Source of the DNA: Megalobrama amblycephala
Lineage: Eukaryota > Chordata > Actinopteri > Cypriniformes > Xenocyprididae
Direction of reading: 5' to 3'
NCBI RefSeq assembly: GCF_018812025.1
Contig: NC_063052.1
Span: 15,787,686 to 15,851,685 of the forward strand
DNA length: 64,000 nt
Part shown: positions 11,240 through 22,846 of the stretch, one piece after another
Layout of the letters: each line of letters starts with the position of its first letter
How positions within the stretch are numbered: the stretch's first letter is position 1
Translations under genes and position numbers: made by a program
Notes under the pieces: generated by a model
What the model was told of the DNA's origin: nothing
The model's input: the letters and a program-made list of their open reading frames with translations, nothing else
Databases searched by the model: none

Positions 11240-11778
11240 CCTGATATAAGACACAACAACACATCACCTCATCTCAGCATATGAAGGAATAATTTTCAAT
11301 TTCTCATTCTCATATAAACAAAGAAACATAGAAACATTTTGCTATCGTAATGATAAAATAGTATAGAAGAACTCCATGACTTGAAGTCAGTGTAATGTGA
11401 CTAACCTGCCTCCGTTCTTTGGATTTTGTACTTTTTACCTTATATACTTTTTATGTAACTTAATTAAACTTTATATATAACTTAACTAAAAATGATCTAA
11501 AATGTGTTTTTTCAAATATATATTTTTTTTAATTTTATATAGAAATAAATGGTTATTAGAGGTGCATTTTGTTTACAAAAGTGTTACAAAAATACACTGA
11601 AAATAAGTGCACATTTGTGCGGGTAGCTGCCATTTATTCAAGAGAAATAGGCAGAGTTTAAAAATATATAAAAAAATTATTCATCATTGTGCAACACAAT
11701 TTGGATAACACATGCCAAGGCAACTTACATTTCTAGACTTAATCATGAAAAGTAGTGTTTTTTTCTTCTCTTGTTTGT

Positions 11779-11800
11779 TTTTTTTTTTTTTTTTTTTTTG
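11779..11800 (+). repeat. Poly(T) tract
   Basis: About 22 consecutive T residues in the first intron of the lectin gene. Confidence 0.9.
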
Positions 11801-11880
11801 ATGCTTTGAGCTTCTCTGAAAACTGGATAAAGTGCAGGTATAATGTAGGAACTAAAAAGCGAGAGCTAATGAGACATAAA

Positions 11881-12565
11881 TAACTCCTTCAAACTGTAAA
11901 AAGTAGCCAAATCCCAAATCAACACTCAGGACCCTAAATCGAAGATCTCATCATTTTGGTGTCAGCCAGTCCAGCTAAGCAGGGATTAAGACCATTCACA
12001 TTTGAGAGAGATGATCCCAACTATAGAATGAACTCTTAAGATGTCAAGAAACGAATGGTTGAAGAGATGACACATCTTGAGTTTCAGATGGAAGAACCAT
12101 GAGTTATCACCAGAGGTTGTTTGATCCCCAAGACAGAGACTTAAAACAGACCCTGAGAACCACATACACTACCTTTACAAATCAAACTGCATCAGATCTT
12201 TCCAAACAATGCCAGACAGACTTATATGTGACTTTTATGCTTAGATCACACACAATTCATGCAATTATTATAACTTTTGAATGGTTGATGGGAGGTGTGT
12301 TATGTGCGTGAATGATTTTGCATTTATTTAAATAATATATGAATCAAGTCTGTGTAAAATCTATTGTACTCTTTTTATTGATGTTACATCTAAATTTTAC
12401 TCTGCTAGCGCATGAAAGTTAAGAGACTACGTGACTAAGATAAGAGCTGTGATTTATGTATGTGAAGGAGAAATAGTCACACCCCAAATTAAAGACAATG
12501 TCTAATTGGTTAGAACTCCTCCACGAGGGTTGAACAAACACCTCAGTTTAAAACTCAAGACACAA
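11881..12565. repeat. Interspersed repeat of unknown class, copy 2
   Basis: Partner of 5484-6085, lying within the 5' intron of the lectin gene. The two copies are in the same orientation and share several blocks but differ by many indels, so they are old. No termini could be fixed. Confidence 0.5.
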
Positions 12566-13562
12566 AGAATTAGGTTAAGGTAAAATTAATTTACACATTA
12601 TAGTCATTTGTACCTGAATACTATACTAGACCTGAAGAACCTATTTGTTTAATTTGCATTTTATTCTATTGTATTTATTTATGATTTTATTGAATCATAT
12701 TGCATTATGATTTCCTAATTCGGATTATGATGTAGCTCATGTGGACATCATATATAATTATCTTTTTGCTCTTTTGCTTTGTTTTACATTCACAATCTTT
12801 GAACAAATGTACCAATGTTGCATGCTGTCTGTTTGGTTGCTGTACAGTGATGACTGTATGTTTCTTTCTTTTGGAATTGCATTTTTATTTTGTTGTGCTA
12901 AAGTAATTGCAAATTACAATTACTTTGACACAAATAATTAACTTCCCCCTTTGTCTTCCCCTTTCAGATTCCTTAGATAAGTGTTGTTTTGAGGAACTGA
13001 GGTATTGTAATGAAATCTACAAGCAGACATAAGGTAATTTTAGAATGTTGAAAAACGTTAAATGTTCAGTGTTATTTAATGCTATTTAGAATGATTAGCA
13101 TTAAACACTATTTTTAGCCTTTTAAACTTAATTATTACAGACAAATTATCAATACAAATGATTCTTGTTGAATGTTCTTTTGTCATTGTTGGATTGCAGT
13201 GAGTGGAACAAGACACTTCTAGACTCCTATATACTATATCTTTACACCCTGAATTATCCAAACAAAATGTAATTTTATAAGTAAAACCTCCATTGCATAT
13301 CATGCTCTCAAAGAAAAACCACTAACAGCTTCTTCACTAACAAGGCCTTCTTTATGTCAGAACAGTTGTTATTAGACTTTTCTTTTTAACAAAGAGCTGT
13401 GTTACAACTGTGATTGGTTTAGAGTTTTGTGCCAAGAGTTCTGCAAATTTATCACTAGTGAAAGTGACACCAAAATGATATAAAACTGTATTCAATAAAT
13501 CACTTTTTTCCATTCCAATTATACTTTTACCCTTATACAGAGAGCATAAATATTCAACTCAC
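12566..13562. other. 5' intron of the lectin gene, nothing else recognised
   Basis: AT-rich, with no motif-bearing ORF and no transposon ends. It lies between the putative untranslated exon at 13563-13617 and the first coding exon. Confidence 0.4.
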
Positions 13563-13617
13563 CTGGAATTCATCAATGTATCAACCTCACAGAAGACCTT
13601 CACAATTCAGCAGTTGT
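13563..13617 (-). other. Putative 5' untranslated exon 2 of the lectin gene
   Basis: On the minus strand a segment preceded by an AG acceptor (tttaaaagcag) ends at a strong donor (ccag/gtgagtt). The next matching acceptor is cttatatcag, immediately before the start codon at 11239. The exon contains no needed coding sequence. This is inference from splice-site quality only. Confidence 0.45.
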
Positions 13618-13780
13618 CTGCTTTTAAACAAAAGAATACGTTCGTATAATAAATATAATTAACAATATTTTATAAATAATTGATATATTTATTATTTTAA
13701 ATATGTTATTAATTTGAGAAATATTATGCTGTCAAATCAAAAATGTGCTATTAAAAATAGACATGAATATTAATACATAC

Positions 13781-13816
13781 CAGCAGTCTTTGAAGAGGGT
13801 CTAGTTGAATAATATT
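13781..13816 (-). promoter_or_regulatory. Putative first exon and TATA-like promoter of the lectin gene
   Basis: A good donor (ctgctg/gtatgta) ends a possible first exon at 13781. A TATA-like ataaatag lies upstream on the minus strand at about 13838-13845. The start point is not defined by sequence, so the right limit is approximate. Confidence 0.3.
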
Positions 13817-13849
13817 GTGCTCAGAAATTATGCTCTATTTATTGTTGAA

Positions 13850-15237
13850 TTAAGGCCCTCCCAACCAAATGAGTTTTATCTGATATCTGAAAAATCAACA
13901 TTAAGTGAACATATTACATAAGAATTTACATTTTTCTAAGCTGATATCGTGACAGTCCTAGTTCAAACTTTACTTTGCAATTCAAACATTCTGATATGCA
14001 AAGCGAATCACCCACGTGAATGAACAGAAAATGAGGCTTCGTTTTTGTAATCGATCACGTGACTATGTAAGACCAATACACTCCTTGATTCAGGGCCTGG
14101 AGACTGTGCTGTGTACTTGATATGCACCTCGAAGCTAAAGTGTTATTTATAACATCACTATCTTGTGCTTTGTGAAGAGTGCAGCCTGCAATCCAGCGGA
14201 GAGGCCAGAAATGTTCAAGCTATGACAAACACAATAAATAGGCTTTTCCTATTTTATATCAATATAACATCAGTATAAACATAATGTGAATTACTGTTTA
14301 GATTTTTAATATAAACACTGAGAAAATGTTTATACTTGCCTTTAGATGTCCTCCTCCTTCACAGGTCCCCTCGCTGCGGGGTTCAGTTCACCCGGGCCCA
14401 TATGCATGTGTATACCCGAACGCTATGCCACACATAAAAACACCTTATTCCATTAGTGCATCTCCAGAAAGTGTTATTACTATGCCAATGGTAGAGATTA
14501 TTCTTTATGAAATTTACCTTAATTTCACACTTCTGTGATTTGTTTTCTCCATTTAAATAGAAACACTTAATATATTTGGCCATTTTTAGCTTTATTTTAA
14601 GAAACACACATAAAAACACATTATTCCATTGTGCATCTCATTGAAAAGGTTATGGTGAATGATTATAACCTGGTAAATGTATGATGATAATCACTTTATT
14701 GTCATACATATAGGTTATCACATTAGTTTTATTGTTTTTATTTACAGTGTTTTACTTGCGTGTAATCATATTAAACATTTTTGGAAACATCAGGAAAGAA
14801 GTTCTATTCCAAATATAATAACAAATATTCATTTGTCCCACACATTAAGCTATCAAATTGCTTTGGAAGACTTGGAATATAGTGCACGAAAACTTTTATG
14901 GTGTTTTATAATGTTTTTGCCATTTCTGGAGTTTAACAAACTTGAATGTGCACAGTATCAGATTTGGATTGTTCTTGACTCATACCAGATCCAGCAAAAA
15001 GTGGCAGTATTGAGTACTGAGAATTGGATTGGTGAAGCAATGCATATCATGTAATTCAACTGCAATTAGCCTAAATAAAATGCCTCAAGTTGGAAGTACA
15101 AACAGTACTGTCTGTTTTACTGTTTCTCTCAACTCTTGATAGGTATATCTTGCCTTTCATTGGGGCCATAGACTGGGATCTTGGGCTCAGGAAGTTTGGT
15201 GACCACTGTCTTACACTGTACATTATGATCTGAAAAT
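13850..15237. other. No gene recognised
   Basis: AT-rich DNA with several short ORFs (longest 125 codons at 14677-15054) that carry no recognisable domain, signal peptide or splice context. A short repeated stretch around acacataaaaacac occurs at 14431 and 14605. Confidence 0.4.
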
Positions 15238-15440
15238 GCAAATGAACTGACAATCTCTTAAGTTTTTCTGGTATACAAGACAGAAACATGATTAATATGT
15301 TTTTTAGTAGTCAAAAAGGATGTGTGCTCAGTATAAACATAATTTATTTTCATGTGTGCAATTAGGTACCTTTTGGTTGTTTTTACTTTCATTAAATAAG
15401 GAAGAACTATGTTGCGCTCAGTAAATATAACATGAGAGTG
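15238..15440 (+). repeat. Fragment D of the duplicated segment
   Basis: Similar to about 40795-41100 (copy A), sharing ctgacaatctct, aggatgtgtgctcagt and a block ending in cagtaaa.ata. It is the most diverged of the four copies. Confidence 0.5.
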
Positions 15441-15584
15441 GCTATTTGCACTAAGTGCAATAGTGATAGATGCTATCTGAGATTCTACAGTATTTTAAGG
15501 AAGTGAAAATATCATAATTTCATGGGGATAGATTTACACTATTTACACTAAGATCAAATATCAATAGATTCTATTTACACTAAG

Positions 15585-15949
15585 ACTGAATCCGAAATCG
15601 CATACTTTCCTCCCCTCCAAAAGTATGTCTGAATTCACAGTACTCATAAAAGAGTAGGCAAAAAGTACCCGGATAATCTACTTCTTTTGGCGATATTCTG
15701 ATGTGCGCATACAATGGATACTTTACTATCCCATGAGGCCACAGGTGAGGATTTATGAATTACAGTGAATCTACGCAACCAACACTGGTAGGTCACATGA
15801 TAATGACATCATGGGTAATGTAGCACATCCAGATTACATTCATATTACACACATTCCTACTATATAGAACATACTTTTTAATGGTCGTGAAGTAATTTCT
15901 TATTCAAAATAAGTACCTACTCAAGAGAGTAGGCAATTTCAGACACAGC
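15585..15949. mobile_element. 365-bp MITE with inverted ends and 5-bp target duplication
   Basis: The left end actgaatccgaaatcgcata pairs with the inverted right end gctgtgtctgaaattgccta. The repeat ctaag flanks it (15580-15584 and 15950-15954). The end sequence resembles widespread fish MITEs that start with a tccgaaatcgcatact-type motif. The element interrupts a region where attctatttacacta is repeated on both sides. It has no ORF. Confidence 0.75.
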
Positions 15950-16190
15950 CTAAGTTAAAATAGTGATAGATTCTATTTACACTATGTAAAAATAGCAGTA
16001 TTTTCTTTTCAATAAGTGTAAATAGTAGTTAGATGCAATTTAAAGCCTACTTATAAATAGTGGCAGATACATATTGCACCTCAGTGTTGTTGTACATTAA
16101 ATGGTATACAATAATAAAGCAATATAGTGTAAATTATATATATATTAAAATGATTAAATGGATGCCGCCTTATTGGGACAATAAAGCCCT

Positions 16191-16552
16191 TGTCATGATC
16201 ATGAGTTGGAGTGCCCCATTTAGCCACCAGAGGGCACTCCAACATGGACTCTTAATTCACTGTTTTGGACTTCATTTCCCATACTCACCTCCTGGACTCG
16301 TTATCCCATGTCATTGCACCCAGCTGTTTTGTGTTTGCTCATTAGTTCTGTCTATTTAGTCTCAGTTGTTTCTGTCCTTGTTTGTGGTTTGTTACATTTA
16401 TGTTACGTTCACTTTTGTACCTCTGGCTTTCTGTTTTTTGTGGACTGTTTACGTGGAGTTTGACCCTTTACTTTTGTGGATATACGACTTTCGATTACCC
16501 TACAATAAATGCTGCACTTGGATTTGTACATCTCGTCTGTGTGTCCGTGACA
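16191..16552 (+). mobile_element. Solo LTR, Gypsy-like (362 bp)
   Basis: The segment starts TGTCA and ends TGACA, the TG...CA inverted ends of an LTR. It is flanked by a perfect 5-bp duplication gccct (16186-16190 and 16553-16557). AATAAA occurs at 16504-16509, about 45 bp from the right end, which sets the orientation. No internal retroviral sequence is attached, so it is the product of LTR-LTR recombination. Confidence 0.88.
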
Positions 16553-16679
16553 GCCCTCCCTACACCTACCCCTATCCCTAAATACTTTATTATTAAACAC
16601 ATATTAGACACTTTATTTCCATTTTTAAAAAAATATATTTCCTTCATTTTTATTGAAAATAAATGCCTCTGATATGTGA

Positions 16680-18027
16680 TGGGAAAAGGCAGTTTCTGGC
16701 AGGAAGAACACCAATCAGCGAACAGACTCCACTTCAAGGCATAAGCTCGCCTAGTAGAAGAAGCTCTGGCTTGAGTGATAGTGTCTACAACCGCAGGTGG
16801 TAGGGTATTTAAGTCTGCTGCATCTCATCCAGAATCCACACATGTAGGTTCCAGCGATCTGGATAAAAAAGCTGGCAATGTGTCTCTGAATCAACTCCAG
16901 ATCAGCTGGTCCACCTGGGGAAGGAGTCTCCATTCTCCCGGGAGTGTGAGCTGTTGTGAAAGCATGTTGGCCGCACGATTGATCTTGCCCAGAATGTAAA
17001 TGGCACAGAGCAACCTGAGTCACTGCTGACTCCAGAGGAGATGCCGGGCGAGTTGCAACATGTGATGTGAACCTAGACCACCGTGGTGGTTGATGTACGC
17101 CACCGTCACAGTGTTGTCTGTCCGGATCAATAAGTGCTTGCCCTACAGCAATGGTCAAAACCGGTGCAGGGCCAGAAGCACTGCCAGCAACTCAGAATCA
17201 GAATGAGCTTTATTCGCCAGGTGTGCACAAACACTCAAGGAATTTGTTGTGGTTTTCTACAGGAGCTCTTGGTACACACATACATACGACATGAGAACAG
17301 AAAGAACATTTAAATAAGTAAACTAGGAAAATAATAATAGATAAGTAAAATAAATAATACTACTACTCCAGGTAATTGATATTCATCTGTTTTGACAACA
17401 ACATGCTTGGACACTTGCTCTAAGGAGACTCCGGCCCATAGAAAGGCAAGATCCGACCACGGGCTGAAAGTGCTGTGCCATGCCCATCTCGGAACTTGGC
17501 CATGTAGCCAGTGTTGAAGCAGTCTCATATGCATCAATCCGAGCAGCTTGACTGTGACTACAGATGCCATATCCCCCTGGGGCCTCTGAAATTGTTTCAG
17601 TGGAACAAAGTCATGTTCCTGAATTAATTCAAGAAGTTCAGCACTGCTCGTTCGTGAGACATGCCATCATGTTGACCAAATCCATAGCGAAGCAAACCAT
17701 AGAAACAGTCTGTGTTGAGGCAAAATCAAAACATGGAAGAACACATCCTTCAGGTCGATCACTGCAAACCAGTCATGAATCATGAACACACATGAGAATG
17801 CGTTTCTGCATATGCATCTAGGGAAGTTTGTGAAAGGCCCGATTCAAGACATGCAGATGCAAGATCAGCCATAACCCCCTGCCTTTCTTGGGTACAATGA
17901 AGTACAGGTTGTAGAACCCTGACTTTATTTCGGCTGGAGTGACTGGCTGGGTCACCCATCTCAGGGATGCTGCATCACCTTCCTGCAGCCTGGATGTTGG
18001 CTGCTGCTCGGGCCGCACCAGAGCAGA
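16680..18027 (-). pseudogene. DIRS retrotransposon fragment (reverse transcriptase / RNase H region)
   Basis: The minus strand shows broken matches to the DIRS element at 42430-50338. The motif FIVPKK near 17890 corresponds to the RT start; LLHMRLLQHWLHGQVPRWAW near 17480-17540 and the RNase H-side region around 16900-17150 correspond to the same order there. Frames change repeatedly and a LINE-like tail interrupts it at about 17190-17385. It is a decayed remnant. Confidence 0.75.
17190..17385 (-). mobile_element. LINE/SINE 3' tail with aatcag start
   Basis: The segment around cagaatgagctttattcgcc followed by aggaatttgttgtggt resembles the common teleost retroposon tail that ends in a short aatcag repeat. 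It sits inside the DIRS fragment. The family name is uncertain. Confidence 0.5.
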
Positions 18028-18936
18028 TTTTCAAATCTTCCTTTCATAGGCAAGATCATTGAAAAACTTGTTTTCAATCAGATGAACAAATTCTTAAGCT
18101 CGAATGGATTCTTCGACAACTTTCAATCTGGTTTCTGACCACATCACAGCACAGAGACAGTGCTAATAAAGATAACAAATGATATTCGCCTAAATACCGA
18201 TACTGGTAAAATATCAATGCTGGTTCTACTTGATCTTAGTGCTGCGTTTGACACTATCGATCACAAAATACTTCTTGAAAGGCTGGAAAACTGGGTCGGG
18301 CTTTCTAGGATGGTCCTTAAATGGTTCAGGTCATACTTAGAAGGGAGAGGTTCTTATGTGAGTATCGATGACCATAAGTCTGAATGGACATCCATGACAT
18401 AGAGTATCTCAAGGCTCAAATCTTGCACCACTCCTGTTCAACCTATATATGCTGTCACTGAGCCAAATAATGAGAATGAACTAAATTGCATATCACAGCT
18501 ATGCAGGTGACACTCAGATTTACCTAGCCATATTACCTAACGATTATAGCCCCATTGACTCCCTGTGCCAGTGCATTGATTAATTAAAAATTGTGCCAAA
18601 ACTTCCTTCAGTTACACAAAGACAAAACTGAAGTCATTGCACTTCAAAACAAAGATGAAGATCTCAAAGTGAATGCATACCTTCACTCTAGGGCCAAATA
18701 ACTAAAAATCAAGTCAGAAATCTTGGTGTGATTTTGAAGTCAGACTTGAGTTTCAGTAGTAATGTAAAATCGATAACTAATTCAGCATACTATCATCTCA
18801 AAAATATTGAAAGAATTAGATGCTTTGTCTCCAGTCAAGACAAAAAATACAGAACACTTCTGCCAGGTTTCTGAGCAGAACCAGAAAATATGAACATATC
18901 ACACCAGTCCTTGGGTCCTTGCACTGGCTTCCAGTT
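18028..18936 (+). pseudogene. L2-type LINE (family Z), reverse transcriptase part, left piece
   Basis: The plus strand encodes L2-like RT blocks: [19 protein letters not shown] at about 18220-18275, the YAGDTQIYL block near 18505, and the following NLGVILKSDLSF block near 18718. Many stops and frame changes are present. It is cut at 18936 by the Gypsy LTR and continues at 31957. A second copy of the same family at 42336-42429 and 50339-51165 shows the uninterrupted junction. Confidence 0.85.
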
Positions 18937-19382
18937 TGTGGCAGAAAGAGGAATTACAGACAGATCACAATAAAATGACTACGCCACCTGGGAATCTCCC
19001 AACCCAGGACTCCATGAACCCACTAAATATGCTTCACAGATTTTTCCCTTACAGGACAAGAGACGTGGATGAAAAAATAAACATTTTTATTTTATGACAA
19101 GCATAGAATTAATAATGCAAAACACTCCTCGGAAACAAGAAAATTTAATGCATTTAAAAGATTAGTTCAACGCTGACTAGAACAATTTCCTTAAACACTT
19201 CACAGGTTCACAATAATAAAAAAAATAAAAAATAAAAAGAACATTTATACATCACAAGGGTAAGACCCAAAACATACTCTAGGACTGAAGGTGACTAGCA
19301 AGGGGAGACTCAAACACCAGGACACTAATTAAATAAAAAAGAAAAGAAAAATAATAAATAACCCAATCAAATCATCACACAC
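18937..19382 (-). repeat. Gypsy-1 3' LTR, first piece
   Basis: Part of the left LTR before the LINE insertion. It matches 31078-31340 of the right LTR and keeps an internal stretch absent from the right LTR, so the LTRs have diverged by indels as well as substitutions. Confidence 0.88.
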
Positions 19383-19384
19383 CA

Positions 19385-21575
19385 GTGCACATACTGGGTG
19401 CACTGGGTACGCTGGCGCGTTTGGCTGCCGCTCCACTCCCCGAATGTGTGCTATGTAAACATCTTCTATCATCTTACGTTTTTGCCGCGATGCGGTGCAT
19501 TTTACCTATGTACGCCGGGATTTTGCTTCTTTTGGTGTTGGCCTGGAGGCTTATGATTTGCTCTGTGGACTCACGGGTAGGCCTGCTTGGAGCTGGTGTT
19601 GACACGGCTTCAATGAATATGGCCTTGCAGTACACCTCCCTGCAGCTGTTATCCCTGAAGCGGAATTATTACCTGTCTAAAGACATCTACGACCACTGTA
19701 ACAGGGCTGGATTGTTGCGGCCCAAGCGGTACATTCATCGGAGCTCAGGACGAAACTATGTCTCTTCCTCGTCTTCTTCCATCCCAGTTTTGAACTGCCG
19801 ACGAAGGACTAGAAGACCGTCTTATTCTGGTGTTGATTTTACTAACCTGTCAGTTTTGCCGGGTGAGTTGAAATCCTGCGCTGCGGTGACTGCAAGACCT
19901 TTAAATGCCGCATTATTAAACGTGCGCTCTGTGAACAGTAAACCCTTGCTTCTTACAGAAACTTGGCACAAACAGGACGATGGTCTTCTTTTTAATCAGC
20001 TGACTCCGGCAGGCTATGGACTCTTTGATGTCTCGCGGACTACAGGTAGAGGTGGTGGTATTATAGTGGTCTATAAACTACAATACAAGATACACCCTGT
20101 GTCCGTGCCTCCTTTTAAAACATTTGAATGCCTTGTTTTATCTGCTTCTCATGCTGCTCACAGTGCTGCTATGGTCACTATTTATAGACCTCCAAAACCA
20201 AATAAGGATTTTCTGTCTGAGTTTGCTGATCTACTGTCCATATTGTCTGTCAAATTTAAGAGAATTTTGATTCTGGGTGATTTTAACATACATGTAGATC
20301 AGACAGCTTGTGGCATGGCCAAGGATTTTCTGTCACTCTTGGACTGTTTTAATCTCTCTCATTTTGTAAATGTTCCCACTCATTGTAAGGGGCATACACT
20401 GGATTTAGTCATTGCAAATGACTCTTTTCTCTCTAATTTTTCTGCTGTGGATGTTGGTCTTTCGGACCATTTTGCTATCTTTTTTAATATTGAGGTATCA
20501 CTTTCTAGTAGAGAAACTTCACGATCTATTTCATTCCGTAAATGGCAATCAATTGATCATGCTATTTTTGCAAATTCGATTGTCTCTTCCTTTAATGCTA
20601 TGACTTCTGCTCCTCTTGAGGATAAAATCTCTATATTTAACAATGTCCTTACAGCCAACTTGGACAACTTTGCTCCCATAAAAACACGTAATGTCTCATT
20701 TGTACAGTCATCCCCTTGGTATAATGATGATTTGCGTTCTCAGAAGGCAGCATGTCGGAAATTGGAGTGAAAGTGGCGTTGCTCTGGTCTAAATGTGTTT
20801 CATCAAGCTTGGAAAAGCTGTTTGACACACTACAGAGTAGCTATTGAAATGGCAAGATCAACATATTTATCAAATATTATTGAAAATAATCAAAACAATC
20901 CTAGACAGTTTTTTCACACAATTAATAGTCTACTTAATGTAGATGGTGTCAGTTCTTTGATTTCATCTGATTGGTTGTGCAATGAGTTTCTCAAATTTTT
21001 CAGTGAGAAGATTGATAATGTTCGCACAAATATTCGTAGTTCTTCTGGATCTGCTGTTCAAACAGCTACTACACCAAGCTTTTCTGGCACTCCATTTTCC
21101 AAATTTACTGCATTACAACCTAAGTTACTCTGCAAGCATGTTTCTCGTATGATAACTTCCACTTGCATACTTGATCCTTTGCCTTGTAATTTATTCAAAT
21201 CTTGCTTTGGTCCTTTATGTCCCTCAGTTCTTGCTATAATAAATGACTCTTTGTCAACTGGTGTGGTGCCAGCAGCACTTAAAACTGCTGCTGTCACTCC
21301 CATTTTAAAAGAGCAAAATTCTGAAGTGAACGCTCTTTCAAATTATCGCCCAATTTCAAATTTTCCATTCCTGGCTAAAATCTTGGAGGGTGTGGTTGCG
21401 GCCCAACTGAACGATCACTTAATTGAAAATAATTTATTTGAGCCCCATCTGTGCACAGCACACAGACCGCGTTGGTTAAAATCACTAATGACTTGCTAGT
21501 AGCTTCCAACTCAGGCTCCCTGTCTCTTCTCATTCTCTTGGATCTTAGTTCTGCCTTTGACACTATTGACCATAC
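19385..21575 (+). pseudogene. LINE ORF2: AP endonuclease and start of RT
   Basis: An open stretch from 19385 to 20770 covers an APE-type endonuclease: LNVRSV at about 19918, LTETWHK, then LILGDFN near 20270 and the SDHF block near 20463, in the usual order. The gap between NVRSV and TETW is shorter than usual, suggesting a small deletion. A TGA at 20768-20770 interrupts the frame, which then continues unchanged through 20795-21499 with the linker and first RT blocks (NYRPISN near 21340). A frameshift before about 21451 shifts the AFDTID block. The solo LTR at 21576 then cuts the domain. Normal role: nicking of target DNA and reverse transcription of LINE RNA. Confidence 0.82.
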
Positions 21576-22651
21576 TGTAAGGAACCCCCCATCGGCCCAA
21601 AAATGGAGTCCGACGGCGTTGGGCGAAGGTTAACGCGTGTATGCCTTTTCAGCGTCTCTGTGAAGTTCACTTAATTTCACTCGTTTAATCTGACTAAAAT
21701 TTCAAATGATTCTTATTCTAAGGGTTGTGTCTTCAATTAGAAATTAATCATTTGTTATGTATTAATTTAGGTATTTGATTATTCTGAGTATCTCTTATTT
21801 TCAATTATTCTTTCATTACGGACCCATATCACTTAGAAAAGTCACTTTGGCCGTTTTAGTTCTTTTCATGATCACAAACTCGCCAGTTCTGGTCTTAGTC
21901 AGAGGGTGCAGAGTTTACTAATGCATTTGAGTAGAACCGCCACATGCTTGTTCATACAAAAACACAGTTTTCTTAGTCACGATACTGCAACTTGCTAAGC
22001 CAGTTGATAAACAAAAATCAAAAGGTCCCATGATGTGCAAAATGCTCCTTTCATTGAACCTTTAGTTTTAATGTATCCTGACGCAGATTTGCGGAAATAT
22101 GGACTCCAATAATCTACCGGTCATAATGATTTCAGAAGAATCCAGAGTAAATCAAATATAACATTTTATTTGTCAAGTAAAAATATATCATGCCAATTAC
22201 ATTACAATTAGACAATTAGAAGCCAATTCAGAAATGTTAAATGCATAACATCGATTACTCAAAGAAATGCATATACACACAGTGATACATGAATGTCTTC
22301 AGACATTCACCCATCTCTGTATGGGGGTTCTGGTTACAGAAGTTCCCACATGACTGCTTTGCTCTTTACCTTTTATACCAGGACCAAAACAAAAGGATTG
22401 TAAATGTTTATTACACCAACACCTGTTTTGGGGGAGAGGAGAAGAGACACCACCCAAAAAGAGGACAGAATTTTCCTTAGTTTTCCATCTTCTTCATAAT
22501 TCTAGTGACTGCTGTGAAAGTGAGACCATTTTACCAATCGCACTGATACTTTTAAAATGATACCAAACATGAAAAGGGAAAAACAATAGATACACAAGTT
22601 ACATTATACATAGAATATAAATTTTCAGTGACTTGAGGCAGGGGGAAGGAG

Positions 22652-22699
<48 letters not shown>

Positions 22700-22842
22700 G
22701 GGGGGTTGCATACTGTAGATGTGTGGGGGCAAGGCGTTATCCTATGCTATTCTTTTAAGATCTTCTCTCCAGATACGCTTTATTGCTTTATTGCAGGATG
22801 CTTGATCTCAGTTTTCGTTTAGCAGGAAAATCAAGCCTTACA
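21576..22842 (-). mobile_element. Solo LTR, 1267 bp, minus orientation
   Basis: Ends are TGTAAGG and CCTTACA; the target duplication is atac (21572-21575 and 22843-22846). Removing it would place the LINE RT AFDTID block next to the HLETVFGL block. On the minus strand a TATA box (TATAAAAGG, 22377-22369) lies about mid-element and AATAAA at 22170-22165, giving a U3-R-U5 layout. The length and 4-bp duplication fit a retroviral or Gypsy-type LTR. No internal genes are attached. Confidence 0.85.
22655..22706 (+). repeat. (GT)n and poly(G) microsatellite
   Basis: About thirteen GT units followed by about 24 G residues, inside the solo LTR. A homopolymer this long is prone to length error in sequencing. 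Confidence 0.9.
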
Positions 22843-22846
22843 ATAC

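Noticed and set aside
14677..15054. 125-codon ORF, the longest in the 14-15 kb gap
   Set aside because: No domain, no signal peptide, no splice or promoter context, and AT-rich composition; length is compatible with chance.
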